Shown one piece after another: positions 1-8,584 of a DNA stretch of 64,000 bases. The notes beneath the pieces are model-generated. The model worked only from the letters and a program-made list of their open reading frames with translations, ran no database searches and had not been told where the DNA came from. The first letter of the stretch is position 1, and each line of letters starts with the position of its first letter. This DNA comes from JADJYF01 sp965278995 (GTDB taxonomy: Bacteria > Pseudomonadota > Gammaproteobacteria > Ga0077536). Where the stretch lies: NCBI GenBank assembly GCA_965278995.1, contig OZ257136.1, positions 248,001 through 312,000 of the forward strand, read 5' to 3'. The position numbers were made by a program, and so were the translations under genes.

Positions 1-625
1 CGCCGCCATGACTTGCCGTTTCGCGACGGGCGTCCTGCTCGACGATCACGGTGACGTTCAGCCGCACCAACGGGCGCGTATCGGCGGCCAGCACCCCACT
101 TGAAGTCGCGACCAGCATCGTTGTCAACTGCCCGGTCAGGCTGACCATTACTTCGCGCACACGCGGGTCAGCGGCCCGCAGGCGGGCATCGAGTCGACGC
201 AGGAGCGCGAGCTTGTCGGCAGTTGCGGTCTCCTGCAGCGGATCGAGCCCGCTATATAGCGCCGGCGGACTGCGTTCGGCAGCCCGCACGTGGACATCGC
301 GCGCCTGGCCCTGACGGGTAATGGCTCGCGCTGTCCGCGCCGCCTCGCGCAGCGCGGGCAGCGTGAGTTCGTCGGTATAGGCAAAACCGGTCTGCTCGCC
401 GTTCACGGCACGTACGCCGGCACCCTGGCGAATGCTGTGCACCCCTTCTTTGACGATCCCGTCTTCGAGACTCCACGCTTCGCTGCGCGTCGTTTCCAGG
501 TAGAGATCGGCCAGACTCACTTCGCGATGCAGGATCTCGCCGAGCACGCCATCCAGATCACTGATGACGACGCCCGTTGGCGTAAGCAGTCGCGCGCAGG
601 CGAGATCGAGAGTCGATTGGTTCAT
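1..625 (-). CDS. tldD: Metalloprotease TldD, N-terminal part (cut by window edge)
   Basis: Translating the minus strand from the ATG at 625-623 gives 208 residues with no stop before the window edge. The sequence follows the N-terminal domain of TldD: a segment with SWSLEDGIVKEG, then QGAGVRAVNGEQTGFAYT, and later LAADTRPLVRLNVTVIVEQD. TldD forms a heterodimer with PmbA/TldE that degrades unfolded or modified peptides in the cytoplasm. The catalytic zinc motif lies further C-terminal and is outside the window. No PmbA gene is visible here. The family assignment is secure; the gene is truncated only by the window. Confidence 0.9.
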   Translation of the reverse strand, partial: MNQSTLDLACARLLTPTGVVISDLDGVLGEILHREVSLADLYLETTRSEAWSLEDGIVKEGVHSIRQGAGVRAVNGEQTGFAYTDELTLPALREAARTARAITRQGQARDVHVRAAERSPPALYSGLDPLQETATADKLALLRRLDARLRAADPRVREVMVSLTGQLTTMLVATSSGVLAADTRPLVRLNVTVIVEQDARRETASHGG

Positions 626-696
626 ACCACTATGGTGGGGCTTGCCCCCTGTCGCTTCAAGCGCTGGAGATACCTATGGTGCCGGGGTTCCTGCGC

Positions 697-798
697 TGGC
701 GGACCTTCACTCCGTCACTGAGTGCTACGCTCCTCCGTGGAGGTCCGCCACCGCCTTGACGCCGTGCCGGTGCTGTCGGGCAGCCGCGGAGGAGCGTA
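697..798. repeat. Nested inverted repeats between tldD and the sigma factor gene
   Basis: Two inverted repeats interlock in the 237-bp gap. TGGCGGACCT at 697-706 pairs with AGGTCCGCCA at 741-750. TACGCTCCTCCG at 726-737 pairs with CGGAGGAGCGTA at 787-798, extending to 15 bases with one mismatch. The gap lies upstream of tldD and downstream of the sigma-factor gene, both on the minus strand. The arrangement resembles an intergenic palindromic (REP-like) element or alternative RNA folds; no poly-T tract supports a simple terminator. The rest of 626-862 holds nothing I recognise. Confidence 0.5.
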
Positions 799-862
799 TC
801 GGTCTGTGACGTAAGGGATACCCGATAGCGCCGCTGCGGCTAACGCTCCAATTGCAAGAACC

Positions 863-2107
863 TCATTCTTCCAGGCGTCGTTGCAGGAAACGTCTTTCGG
901 GTTCCTGACGAGCGAGGGTGAGTGCTTGGGTATAGGCAGCACGTGCTTCGTCTCGTCGGCCGAGGCGGCGATAGAGGTCCGCTCGGGCGGCATGGGCCAG
1001 GTGGTAGTGCAGCAGCTCACCGCGATCGAGAATGGCGTCGATCAGCGCGAGTCCCGTGGCAGGGCCGTCGCGCATGGCGACCGCTGCGGCACGGTTGAGT
1101 TCAATGACCGGTGAGGGTTCGGCACGCAGTAGAACATCGTAAAGACCGACGATCTGTGCCCAATCGGTGGTAGCGGCAGTCGTCGCGTCGGCGTGGACTG
1201 CGGCAATGGCGGCCTGCAGCGTGTAGGGGCCAAAACGACGTGACATCAACGCGTGCTCGACCAGCTGCTTGCCTTCGGCGATCAGCGTGTCGTCCCACAA
1301 GCTGCGGTTCTGCTCATCGAGCAGGATCATGTCGCCATTCGGCGAGACGCGTGCGAGGCGTCGCGAATCGATCAGCAGCATCAGCGCGAGCAGACCGACG
1401 ACTTCGGGTTCCGGCAGCAGTTCCGCGACCAGTCGACCAAGGCGGATCGCTTCGCCGGACAGATCGAGACGGGTCAGGAGCTCGCCGGCGGAGGCCGAAT
1501 AGCCCTCGTTGAAGACCAGGTAGATCACACGCAGGACGCTATCGAGGCGCTCCGTCAGTTCAACGCGTTCGGGGATCCGATAGGGAATACCGGCGTCGCG
1601 GATCTTGTGCTTTGCCCGCACGATGCGTTGCGCCACTGTCGTTGGCGTGATCAGGAATGCACGCGCTATCTCCTCGGTCGTCAAGCCACACACCTCGCGC
1701 AGCGTCAGCGCCACTTGTGCATCCGCTGGCAGGGCCGGATGGCAGCAGGTGAAAATCAAACGCAGGCTGTCGTCTTCCAGATGCTGGTCTACGAGACTCG
1801 CGACGTCTGGCGCTTCGGTTTCCAACTGATGCGCGAGTTCCTGCAGACGCCGATCGAAACGCGCACGGCGGCGAAGACCGTCGATAGCCTTGAATCGCCC
1901 GGCGGATATCAGCCACGCGCGCGGATTGGCTGGCACACCTTCACTCGGCCATTGTTCGATGGCGGCCGCAAACGCCTCGTGAACAGCCTCTTCGGCAAGC
2001 TCGAAGCTGCCGAGCAGGCGGATCAGGGTCGCGAGTACACGGCGGGACTGCGTTCGATAGACGTTGTCGACGACTGCACCGGCGTCAGTCGTGATGTCCT
2101 CACTCAC
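863..2107 (-). CDS. ECF-family RNA polymerase sigma factor (ECF42 type, with TPR-like C-terminal domain)
   Basis: The 414-residue protein has a sigma-70 region 2 at about residues 10-85 (NPRAWLISAGRFKAIDGLRR), a region 4 helix-turn-helix at about 110-165 (VCGLTTEEIARAFLITPTTV), and a long helical C-terminal domain ending in tetratricopeptide-like repeats (GRRDEARAAYTQAL). This length and layout are those of ECF42 sigma factors, which carry a C-terminal extension instead of a separate anti-sigma partner. The GTG start at 2107-2105 overlaps the stop codon of the upstream DUF1428 gene (GTGA), which implies translational coupling. The open frame continues upstream to 2257, but that part overlaps the DUF1428 gene. 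The YCII/DGPF neighbour is the typical ECF42 companion. Confidence 0.88.
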   Translation of the reverse strand: MSEDITTDAGAVVDNVYRTQSRRVLATLIRLLGSFELAEEAVHEAFAAAIEQWPSEGVPANPRAWLISAGRFKAIDGLRRRARFDRRLQELAHQLETEAPDVASLVDQHLEDDSLRLIFTCCHPALPADAQVALTLREVCGLTTEEIARAFLITPTTVAQRIVRAKHKIRDAGIPYRIPERVELTERLDSVLRVIYLVFNEGYSASAGELLTRLDLSGEAIRLGRLVAELLPEPEVVGLLALMLLIDSRRLARVSPNGDMILLDEQNRSLWDDTLIAEGKQLVEHALMSRRFGPYTLQAAIAAVHADATTAATTDWAQIVGLYDVLLRAEPSPVIELNRAAAVAMRDGPATGLALIDAILDRGELLHYHLAHAARADLYRRLGRRDEARAAYTQALTLARQEPERRFLQRRLEE

Positions 2108-2466
2108 ACTTCGACGATGCTCTTGAAGCCACCGTAGATCATCCGTTTGCCGTCGAACGGCATGGCTTTCGGATCCATCATGCAGGCCAACCGGGGATCT
2201 TTCATGACTTTCGCGTTCACCCGATCGCGATGTGCACGCGATTTGTAGACGATCCATGAAAAGATCACCGTTTCGTCACTTTTCAGTTTCACACTTTGCG
2301 GAAACGATGTGAGTTTTCCCGGTTTGACGTCATCTGCGGCGCATTCGATGTAGTCGAGCGCGCCGTGTTCGCGCCAGATTTTGCCGGCCTTGCGCGCTAT
2401 CCGACGATAAGCAGCGAGATTTTTTACAGGTACCGGCAGGACAAAGCCATCGACATAACGTGACAT
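2104..2466 (-). CDS. DUF1428 family protein (YbaA-like)
   Basis: The 120-residue protein starts MSRYVDGFVLPVPVKNL and ends with PFDGKRMIYGGFKSIVEV. The start motif and the FDGKRMIYGGF signature near the C-terminus are typical of the DUF1428 (YbaA) family, small dimeric alpha/beta-barrel proteins of unknown function. ATG at 2466 is preferred over the longer open frame, because family members begin at this motif and the longer form overlaps the DUF899 gene. Its stop overlaps the sigma-factor start by 4 bases. It sits in an operon of small ferredoxin-fold proteins controlled, by analogy, by the ECF42 factor. Confidence 0.85.
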   Translation of the reverse strand: MSRYVDGFVLPVPVKNLAAYRRIARKAGKIWREHGALDYIECAADDVKPGKLTSFPQSVKLKSDETVIFSWIVYKSRAHRDRVNAKVMKDPRLACMMDPKAMPFDGKRMIYGGFKSIVEV

Positions 2467-2477
2467 AGGGTTGTTCC

Positions 2478-3293
2478 TCAGTTTTCTATAGACGAATGCT
2501 CGCAGCACGCCGCCGGTGCTGGACCCGGAGATGGGCGATAACGTCCGTCAGCATCGACAGTGCCGCCGGCAGCGTAGCGATCGTGATGCCGCACCCAGTC
2601 GGTCAGATTGAAATTCGGCCCGGTTTCGTTGCGGCCCAGCGGCGTCAAGTCGAGGCACACATAGGTCCCCAGCAGCTCTTCCGCGCCGCGCCCGAAACTT
2701 GAAAAGGTGTGATAGGCAACGCCCGCAGGGTCGCGGCAGAACACACTCAGACCAGACATTTCCTCTCCTTGCAGAGGCCTTTCAGCATAGTTGTACCAGG
2801 CCCGACCGGTGGCCATCTGTTCCGGTGTAAACGACACAGCGAAATCATAGTTGAAGTCGCTGCCGTGCGACGACACCCACGGCAGACGCCAGCCCATGCG
2901 CTGCTTGAACGCCGCAATCTCCGCCAGCGGAGCGCGAGCGACAGCTACGACGCTGACATCATGATGTTCGAGATGGACCAGGGTACTTTCGATATGATCG
3001 ACCTCGAACGAACAGCCGACACATCCTTCCTTCCAGCCGGGGCCGAGCATGAAATGCTTGATGATGAGCTGGCTGCGTCCGTCGAACAGGTCTGCCAGCG
3101 TACGCGCTCCCTGCGGGGTGTCGAACACATAGCGCTTGTCGATGCGGGTCCAGGGCAGAGCGCGTCGTTCCGCGCAGATTTCGTCGCGCAAACGCGTCAG
3201 TTCCTTTTCCCGATCCAGATGCCTGGCATGCGCCACCAGCCATTCGTCGCGCGACAGGACGGTCGGTGTCGGTCGAATTGCATTATTGGTCAT
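2478..3293 (-). CDS. DUF899 family thioredoxin-like protein
   Basis: The 271-residue protein has the DUF899 hallmarks: an N-terminal SRDEWLVAHARHLDREKELT, a central FMLGPGWKEGCVGCSFEVDH with a Cys-x2-Cys pair, and SVFCRDPAGVAYHTFSSFGRG. DUF899 proteins adopt a thioredoxin fold related to AhpC/TSA; their reaction is not established. There is no signal peptide, so it is probably cytoplasmic. It lies between the YCII and DUF1428 genes with gaps of 30 and 11 bases, which supports a single transcript with the downstream sigma factor. Confidence 0.87.
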   Translation of the reverse strand: MTNNAIRPTPTVLSRDEWLVAHARHLDREKELTRLRDEICAERRALPWTRIDKRYVFDTPQGARTLADLFDGRSQLIIKHFMLGPGWKEGCVGCSFEVDHIESTLVHLEHHDVSVVAVARAPLAEIAAFKQRMGWRLPWVSSHGSDFNYDFAVSFTPEQMATGRAWYNYAERPLQGEEMSGLSVFCRDPAGVAYHTFSSFGRGAEELLGTYVCLDLTPLGRNETGPNFNLTDWVRHHDRYAAGGTVDADGRYRPSPGPAPAACCEHSSIEN

Positions 3294-3323
3294 ATTGGTT
3301 GTTCCTGATTGGTGATGATGGTC

Positions 3324-3659
3324 TCAGCGCCCGCTCAACTCGCGCAGCGGGCGAATTTCAATCGAGCCGACACGTGCCGGCGGGATCTTTGCCGCCACCT
3401 GAATGACCTCATTCAGATCGCGTGCCTCGATCAGATAAAAACCCGCCAGCTGCTCCTTGGTCTCGGCAAACGGGCCGTCCGTGACGCTCAGTCGACCGTT
3501 CCTCACGCGCAACGTCGTCGCGCTGTGCACGGGTTGCAGCGCCTCCGACGACAGGCAATGCCCACTCGCCCGAACGCCGCTGTCATAAGCGACGCATTCC
3601 TCGTCTGGCGTTTCCTCCAGGCGGCTTTCCTCGGCGTAGACCAGGCACAGATATTTCAT
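3324..3659 (-). CDS. YCII-related (DGPF domain) protein
   Basis: The 111-residue protein opens MKYLCLVYAEE and carries the eponymous motif TDGPFAETKEQLAGFYLIEA, with DGPF at residues 61-64. DGPF/YCII proteins have a ferredoxin-like dimeric fold and are the most constant genomic neighbours of ECF42 sigma factors; several ECF42 factors are reported to activate transcription of them. A strong GGAGG ribosome-binding site sits 7 bases before the ATG. This is the first gene of the four-gene minus-strand operon, so its upstream region (about 3660-3760) should hold the ECF-dependent promoter. Confidence 0.9.
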   Translation of the reverse strand: MKYLCLVYAEESRLEETPDEECVAYDSGVRASGHCLSSEALQPVHSATTLRVRNGRLSVTDGPFAETKEQLAGFYLIEARDLNEVIQVAAKIPPARVGSIEIRPLRELSGR

Positions 3660-3900
3660 GATGTCCTCCGGAAGGTGTGGTTGGGACGCGGCGCCGAAAC
3701 CCGGGCACCGAGCGTCGCAAAGCGAATCTACAGCCTAGTCGTTCAAGACAGCAGCAAATCGACATGCCGCCGATATTGCTATCATCACAGCAGCCATGGC
3801 GCCCGTCGCCCACCCTGCGGACAGGATGTGTTTGACAGGCTCCAGGCGCACCGGTAGCTTGGCGGCCGCCGCATACCCGCCGCCAACCATCGGAATTAAC

Positions 3901-5082
3901 GTGAGCACTGGATTCTCCCGCATCGACCGGCTTCCGCCGTACGTCTTCAACGAAGTCAATGAGTTGAAAATGGCGGCCCGACGTCGCGGCGAAGATATCG
4001 TCGACTTCGGCATGGGTAATCCAGACCAGCCCACGCCCCAGCACATCGTCGACAAGCTGTGCGAAGCGGTGCAGCGCGGCGATACCCATCGTTATTCGGT
4101 CTCACGCGGTATCCCCCGGCTGCGGCGGGCAATCTGCGACTGGTATCGTGGTCGATACGCAGTCGAACTCGATCCGGATTCGGAAGCGATTGTCACCATC
4201 GGTTCCAAGGAAGGGCTGGCGCATCTGGCCATGGCGACCGTTGATCGCGGCGACGCCGTCCTGGTGCCGAATCCGGCTTATCCGATACATCCCTACGGTT
4301 TCGTCATTGCCGGGGCCGATATCCGCCATGTGCCGATAGGCCAGGATGTCGATTTCTTCCAGGAATTGACCAACGCCATCCGCAACTCGTGGCCCAAGCC
4401 CAAGATGCTGCTGCTCAATTTCCCGAGCAATCCGACTGCCCAGTGTGTTGACCTGCCGTTTTTTGAGCAGGTCGTCGCCATCGCGCATGAACACGATATC
4501 TATGTCGTGCATGACCTCGCCTACGCCGACCTCGTGTTCGACGGCTACAAGGCTCCATCCATCATGCAGGTAGCTGGTGCGCGCGAGCGTTGCGTCGAAT
4601 TCTTCACGCTGTCGAAGAGCTACAACATGCCAGGCTGGCGCATCGGCTTCATGGTCGGCAATCGCCAGCTCGTGCATGCACTCGCGCGTATGAAGTCCTA
4701 TCTCGACTACGGCATGTTTACGCCGGTGCAGATCGCGGCCATCACGGCACTCGAAGGCCCGCAGGACTGCGTCAGCGAGATTCGCGACATGTATCAGGTG
4801 CGTCGCGATGTGCTGTGGGAAGGTATGCAGTCGGCCGGCTGGGAAGTCGAAAAACCGCGGGGCACGATGTTTGTGTGGGCGCGCATTCCGGAACCCTGGC
4901 GCAAGCTCGGCTCGATGGAGTTCTCCAAAAAACTGCTGGCCGAGGCCAAGGTCGCGGTCTCGCCCGGCATCGGTTTCGGCGAATATGGCGATAGCCACGT
5001 CCGTTTTGCACTGATCGAAAACGCGCATCGCACGCGCCAGGCGATACGCGGCATCAAGGACATGCTGCGCGACGTCGGCTGA
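3901..5082 (+). CDS. alaC: Pyridoxal-phosphate aminotransferase, AlaC-like (alanine transaminase)
   Basis: The 393-residue class I/II aminotransferase has FGMGNPDQPTP near the N-terminus, NFPSNPTAQCVD in the middle, the PLP-lysine segment FTLSKSYNMPGWRIGF, and a C-terminal VRFALIENAHRTRQA. These match the AlaC/YfdZ group, which makes alanine from pyruvate and glutamate; in many proteobacteria it precedes hom and thrC. The GTG at 3901 starts a protein of family length. The frame is open back to 3796, but that extension is low-complexity and unlike the family. The gap before it (3660-3900) is a divergent promoter region shared with the YCII operon. Confidence 0.87.
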   Translation: MSTGFSRIDRLPPYVFNEVNELKMAARRRGEDIVDFGMGNPDQPTPQHIVDKLCEAVQRGDTHRYSVSRGIPRLRRAICDWYRGRYAVELDPDSEAIVTIGSKEGLAHLAMATVDRGDAVLVPNPAYPIHPYGFVIAGADIRHVPIGQDVDFFQELTNAIRNSWPKPKMLLLNFPSNPTAQCVDLPFFEQVVAIAHEHDIYVVHDLAYADLVFDGYKAPSIMQVAGARERCVEFFTLSKSYNMPGWRIGFMVGNRQLVHALARMKSYLDYGMFTPVQIAAITALEGPQDCVSEIRDMYQVRRDVLWEGMQSAGWEVEKPRGTMFVWARIPEPWRKLGSMEFSKKLLAEAKVAVSPGIGFGEYGDSHVRFALIENAHRTRQAIRGIKDMLRDVG

Positions 5083-5109
5083 ATCTTTGCAGCGTATCCG
5101 GAATCGAGC

Positions 5110-6429
5110 ATGGCCAATCTCCCTCCCGTGCGTATCGGCGTCCTCGGTCTCGGCACTGTCGGCTGCGGCACTTTGAACGTGCTGGCGCGCAATGCCGGCG
5201 AGATCAGTCGTCGTGCCGGTCGCAGCATCGAAGTCATCGCCGCCAGTGCGCGTTCGCGCGACAAGGCGCGCCCGGCCGCTACTGCCGGTATTCGTCTGAC
5301 CACCGACAGCCAGAGTATTGTCGATGATCCCGCTATCGACATCGTCGTCGAGCTGATCGGCGGCACCGACCCGGCTCGCGAGCTGGTGTTGCGCGCACTC
5401 GACAACGGCAAGCATGTGGTCACGGCCAACAAGGCGCTGATCGCACTGCACGGCAACGAAATCTTCGCCCGCGCGCAGGCTCGTGGTGTAACGGTCGCTT
5501 TCGAGGCCGCTGTGGCCGGCGGCATTCCCGTGATCAAGACATTGCGCGAGTCACTTGCTGGCAACGCCATCGAACGCCTCGCCGGGATCATCAACGGCAC
5601 CTGCAATTACATGCTGACGGCGATGTCGGAGCGCGCCTGCCGTTTCGATGAAGTACTGGCCGAAGCGCAGGCGCGCGGCTATGCCGAAGCCGATCCCTCA
5701 TTCGATATCGACGGCATCGATGCTGCACATAAGCTGACTATCCTGGCCGCCATCGCTTTCGGCATTCCGCTCAATTTCGGCGCCGTGTATGTCGAAGGCA
5801 TTCGCGGCGTGACGCTGGAAGACGTCCGCTATGCCGAAGCCCTCGGTTATCGCATCAAGCATCTCGGTATCGCTGCGCGCGGACCGCGCGGCATCGAACT
5901 GCGCGTGCATCCGACGCTTATCCCCGACCGCGAGATGCTGGCCAACGTCAACGGCGTCATGAATGCGGTGCTCGTCCGTGGCGATGCAGTTGGGCCGCTA
6001 TTACTGTCCGGGGCAGGAGCAGGGGCGGAAGCGACCGCCTCGTCAGTGGTCGCCGATCTGGTCGATGTCGTGCGTGCGTTGACCACCGACCCGGACAATC
6101 GCGTGCCGCATCTCGCCTTTCGACCGGATGCACTGTCGAGCGCGCCGCTGCTGCCGATAGCGGATATCGAGAGTGCGTATTACCTGCGTATGCGTGCGCT
6201 TGATCAGCCCGGCGTGCTGGCTGACATCACGCGCATCCTGGCCGATCTTGATATCAGCATCGAAGCCATCCGGCAGCCCGAGCCCGCCGCTGGCGACGCC
6301 ACGGTGCCAATTATTCTGCTGACGCATCGTGTGCGGGAATCGGCCATCGAACAGGCGCTGTGCGGCATCGCCGCGCTGCCTGGCATTGTCAGTGAACTGA
6401 CCCGCATTCGCATGGAGACATTCGCGTAA
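5110..6429 (+). CDS. hom: Homoserine dehydrogenase with C-terminal ACT domain
   Basis: The 439-residue protein has the NAD(P)-binding Rossmann motif GLGTVGCGTLN at about residues 13-23, the substrate region TANKALIA and NGTCNYMLTAM, GYAEADPSFDIDGIDAAHK with the catalytic acids and lysine, and a C-terminal ACT domain (LRMRALDQPGVLADITRIL, about residues 355-430). It reduces aspartate semialdehyde to homoserine; the ACT domain normally mediates threonine feedback inhibition. Its TAA stop shares one base with the thrC start, so the two are translationally coupled. Confidence 0.96.
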   Translation: MANLPPVRIGVLGLGTVGCGTLNVLARNAGEISRRAGRSIEVIAASARSRDKARPAATAGIRLTTDSQSIVDDPAIDIVVELIGGTDPARELVLRALDNGKHVVTANKALIALHGNEIFARAQARGVTVAFEAAVAGGIPVIKTLRESLAGNAIERLAGIINGTCNYMLTAMSERACRFDEVLAEAQARGYAEADPSFDIDGIDAAHKLTILAAIAFGIPLNFGAVYVEGIRGVTLEDVRYAEALGYRIKHLGIAARGPRGIELRVHPTLIPDREMLANVNGVMNAVLVRGDAVGPLLLSGAGAGAEATASSVVADLVDVVRALTTDPDNRVPHLAFRPDALSSAPLLPIADIESAYYLRMRALDQPGVLADITRILADLDISIEAIRQPEPAAGDATVPIILLTHRVRESAIEQALCGIAALPGIVSELTRIRMETFA

Positions 6430-7559
6430 TGGCAGGCTATCGCTATAGCGGTCTCATCGAGCACTACCGTGCGCGCCTGCCGATAGCACCAGGTACGCGT
6501 ATCGTCAGCTTGTGCGAAGGCGCGACACCGTTGATCAAGCTTGAGAACATTCCTCGCGAGCTCAGCCAGGAAGTCGAAATCTACGCCAAATTCGAAGGCC
6601 TCAACCCGACCGGATCATTCAAAGATCGCGGCATGACGATGGCGGTCACGCAGGCCGTCGGCGAAGGCGCGCAGGCGATCATCTGCGCTTCGACCGGTAA
6701 CACCTCGGCATCGGCGGCGGCATACGCCGCACGCGCGGGGATCCGCGCATTCGTGCTCATTCCGGGCGGCAAGATTGCGCTGGGCAAACTCGCCCAGGCG
6801 ATGATCGAGGGCGCAGTCGTCATTCAGATCCAGGGCAATTTTGACGACGGTATGCGCATCGTCAAGGAAATGGCCGAAGTCGCGCCGGTCACCATCGTCA
6901 ATTCGATCAACCCATATCGCCTGCAGGGTCAGAAGACCGCCGCTTTCGAGATTGTCGATGCACTCGGCCGCGCACCGGACTACCACTGCATTCCGGTTGG
7001 CAACGCCGGCAATATCAGCGCTTATTGGACGGGGTTCAGCGAGTACGCCGGCGTGACGCCGGCGACTGCCGCATGCGCGTGGTGTAACGATGTCTGCGCT
7101 TTCCAGCAACCTGCCGTCACTGACACGCGGCCGGTCATGCTCGGCTATCAGGCGGCTGGCAGCGCGCCATTCGTTGCCGGCCGGATGATTGAACTGCCAG
7201 AGACAGTGGCAACCGCCATCCGTATCGGCAATCCGCAATCCTGGGATCTGGCCTGGGCCGCGGTGCGCGAATCGGGCGGTGGGTTCGCCAGCATGACAGA
7301 TGAGGAAATCCTCGCCGCGCAGAAACTGCTGGCCGAGCGCGAGGGTATTTTCTGCGAACCGGCTTCGGCCATTGCTTTCGGCGGCGCCTTGCGCGATATC
7401 CGCAGCGGCCGCATCGAGCCGGGCAGTATCGTCACCTGCACCCTGACCGGCCATGGCTTGAAAGATCCCGATACGGCGATTGCGCAAAGTGCTGGCGGCG
7501 TAATTGAAATCCCGGCCGACAGCGACGCCGTCAAACGCGCGATCCTCGATAATCTTTGA
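6429..7559 (+). CDS. thrC: Threonine synthase
   Basis: The 376-residue fold-type II PLP enzyme has the Schiff-base lysine in NPTGSFKDRGMTMAV (about residue 60), the phosphate-binding loop GNAGNISAYW, and a C-terminal CTLTGHGLKDPD. It converts O-phosphohomoserine to threonine. The length and the SFKDRGM motif match the short threonine synthases of the Xanthomonadales-Pseudomonas type. It starts on the last base of hom and ends in a TTGA overlap with the next gene. No homoserine kinase gene (thrB) lies between; it must be elsewhere. Confidence 0.95.
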   Translation: MAGYRYSGLIEHYRARLPIAPGTRIVSLCEGATPLIKLENIPRELSQEVEIYAKFEGLNPTGSFKDRGMTMAVTQAVGEGAQAIICASTGNTSASAAAYAARAGIRAFVLIPGGKIALGKLAQAMIEGAVVIQIQGNFDDGMRIVKEMAEVAPVTIVNSINPYRLQGQKTAAFEIVDALGRAPDYHCIPVGNAGNISAYWTGFSEYAGVTPATAACAWCNDVCAFQQPAVTDTRPVMLGYQAAGSAPFVAGRMIELPETVATAIRIGNPQSWDLAWAAVRESGGGFASMTDEEILAAQKLLAEREGIFCEPASAIAFGGALRDIRSGRIEPGSIVTCTLTGHGLKDPDTAIAQSAGGVIEIPADSDAVKRAILDNL

Positions 7560-8584
7560 GCGCGGCTCGCCTGGTTGTTCTCGTCCCGTCCCTGTTAGAG
7601 ACGTTCAACGCAGGCGGTGACAGCCTCGACAACATGACACGGCGCTGCGCGCGCCTGCTGGCGCGCGGCGATCTCACTACGACGGTTCCGGTGGATTTCG
7701 AAACGGCACTGCTGGCGCTGTGTGGTTGGACGGCGGCGCCTCGCAGCGGTCTGCCGCTGGCCGGCATCACGGCGGCGTTCGATTTCGATTTGCCGCAGAC
7801 GCCCGCAGATCGCCTGCGCGCCGACCCCGTGCACCTCCGCGCCGATCCGAGTCGCATCATGCTGTTCGATGCCGAGACTGTCGGCATCACCGCGGCGGAA
7901 GCCGACAGCCTGCTCGATGCACTCAATGCAGCGCTAGGCACGCACGGCGTTCGCTTTTCACGCGGCGTATCGCCCATCCGGTGGTATGTCGAACTGCCGC
8001 AAATTCAGGATGCCGGTCTGCGTTCACCGCGTGCTCTGAACGGCAGCATCGTCGAGAATTACCTGGGGGAATTGCGTCGCGCCGGCGAGTTGAATCGATT
8101 GCTCACTGAAGTGCAGATGGTGCTGCATGGCGCCGCCGTTAACGATGTTCGAGCCGCGAACGGGCGTCCACCGTTGAACAGCGTATGGTTCTGGGGCACC
8201 GGCACGCCGCCGCCGATGACGCTTGAGGCGCCCGCGATACTGATTGGTGCAGACGATCTGACGGCTGCCTGTGCGCGTCACATGAGGTGTGCGCACGAAC
8301 GCGACGTCGCCATGCTGACTACGGTGGTTCAGCGCGGGCAACACAAGACGATTGTATTGGTCATGGACAGTGCATCGGTGGCCCTGCCGGCATTCCACGT
8401 CGATGTACTCGCTCCGGCCTGCACCGCGCTGCGGAACGGCACACTGGTCGACATCGACATCCATGTTCATGGTGCGCGCCTCGCGATGACACAAAGATCG
8501 CATTGGCGCTGGTGGCGGCGTGCCAGCACCTTTCTGCACCAGGCCGAGGCAGCGCGGAATGTGGCACGTTTGGCCGATCATTGA
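7556..8584 (+). CDS. Phosphoglycerate-mutase-like protein of unknown function
   Basis: The 342-residue protein contains NGRPPLNSVWFWGTGTPPP, a motif seen in proteins often annotated as independent phosphoglycerate mutase or regulatory proteins and found next to recJ in Xanthomonas-type gammaproteobacteria. The alkaline-phosphatase metal ligands of true iPGM are not evident, so the catalytic annotation is doubtful. A TTG start overlaps the thrC stop (TTGA), and its own TGA overlaps the ATG of the next gene, so it is coupled to both. I recognise the family from motif and context only. Confidence 0.65.
   Translation: MSAARLVVLVPSLLETFNAGGDSLDNMTRRCARLLARGDLTTTVPVDFETALLALCGWTAAPRSGLPLAGITAAFDFDLPQTPADRLRADPVHLRADPSRIMLFDAETVGITAAEADSLLDALNAALGTHGVRFSRGVSPIRWYVELPQIQDAGLRSPRALNGSIVENYLGELRRAGELNRLLTEVQMVLHGAAVNDVRAANGRPPLNSVWFWGTGTPPPMTLEAPAILIGADDLTAACARHMRCAHERDVAMLTTVVQRGQHKTIVLVMDSASVALPAFHVDVLAPACTALRNGTLVDIDIHVHGARLAMTQRSHWRWWRRASTFLHQAEAARNVARLADH

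Noticed and set aside
1253..2137. Long plus-strand open frame opposite the sigma-factor gene
   Set aside because: It is the antisense of the clearly recognised ECF42 sigma gene and encodes no recognisable protein; high-GC DNA yields such frames.
4102..5451. 449-codon minus-strand frame across alaC and hom
   Set aside because: Both plus-strand genes have full family motifs; the antisense product is not protein-like.
7556..8584. Calling this gene a genuine cofactor-independent phosphoglycerate mutase
   Set aside because: The similarity is limited to a family motif and gene context; the catalytic metal ligands of that enzyme are not evident.
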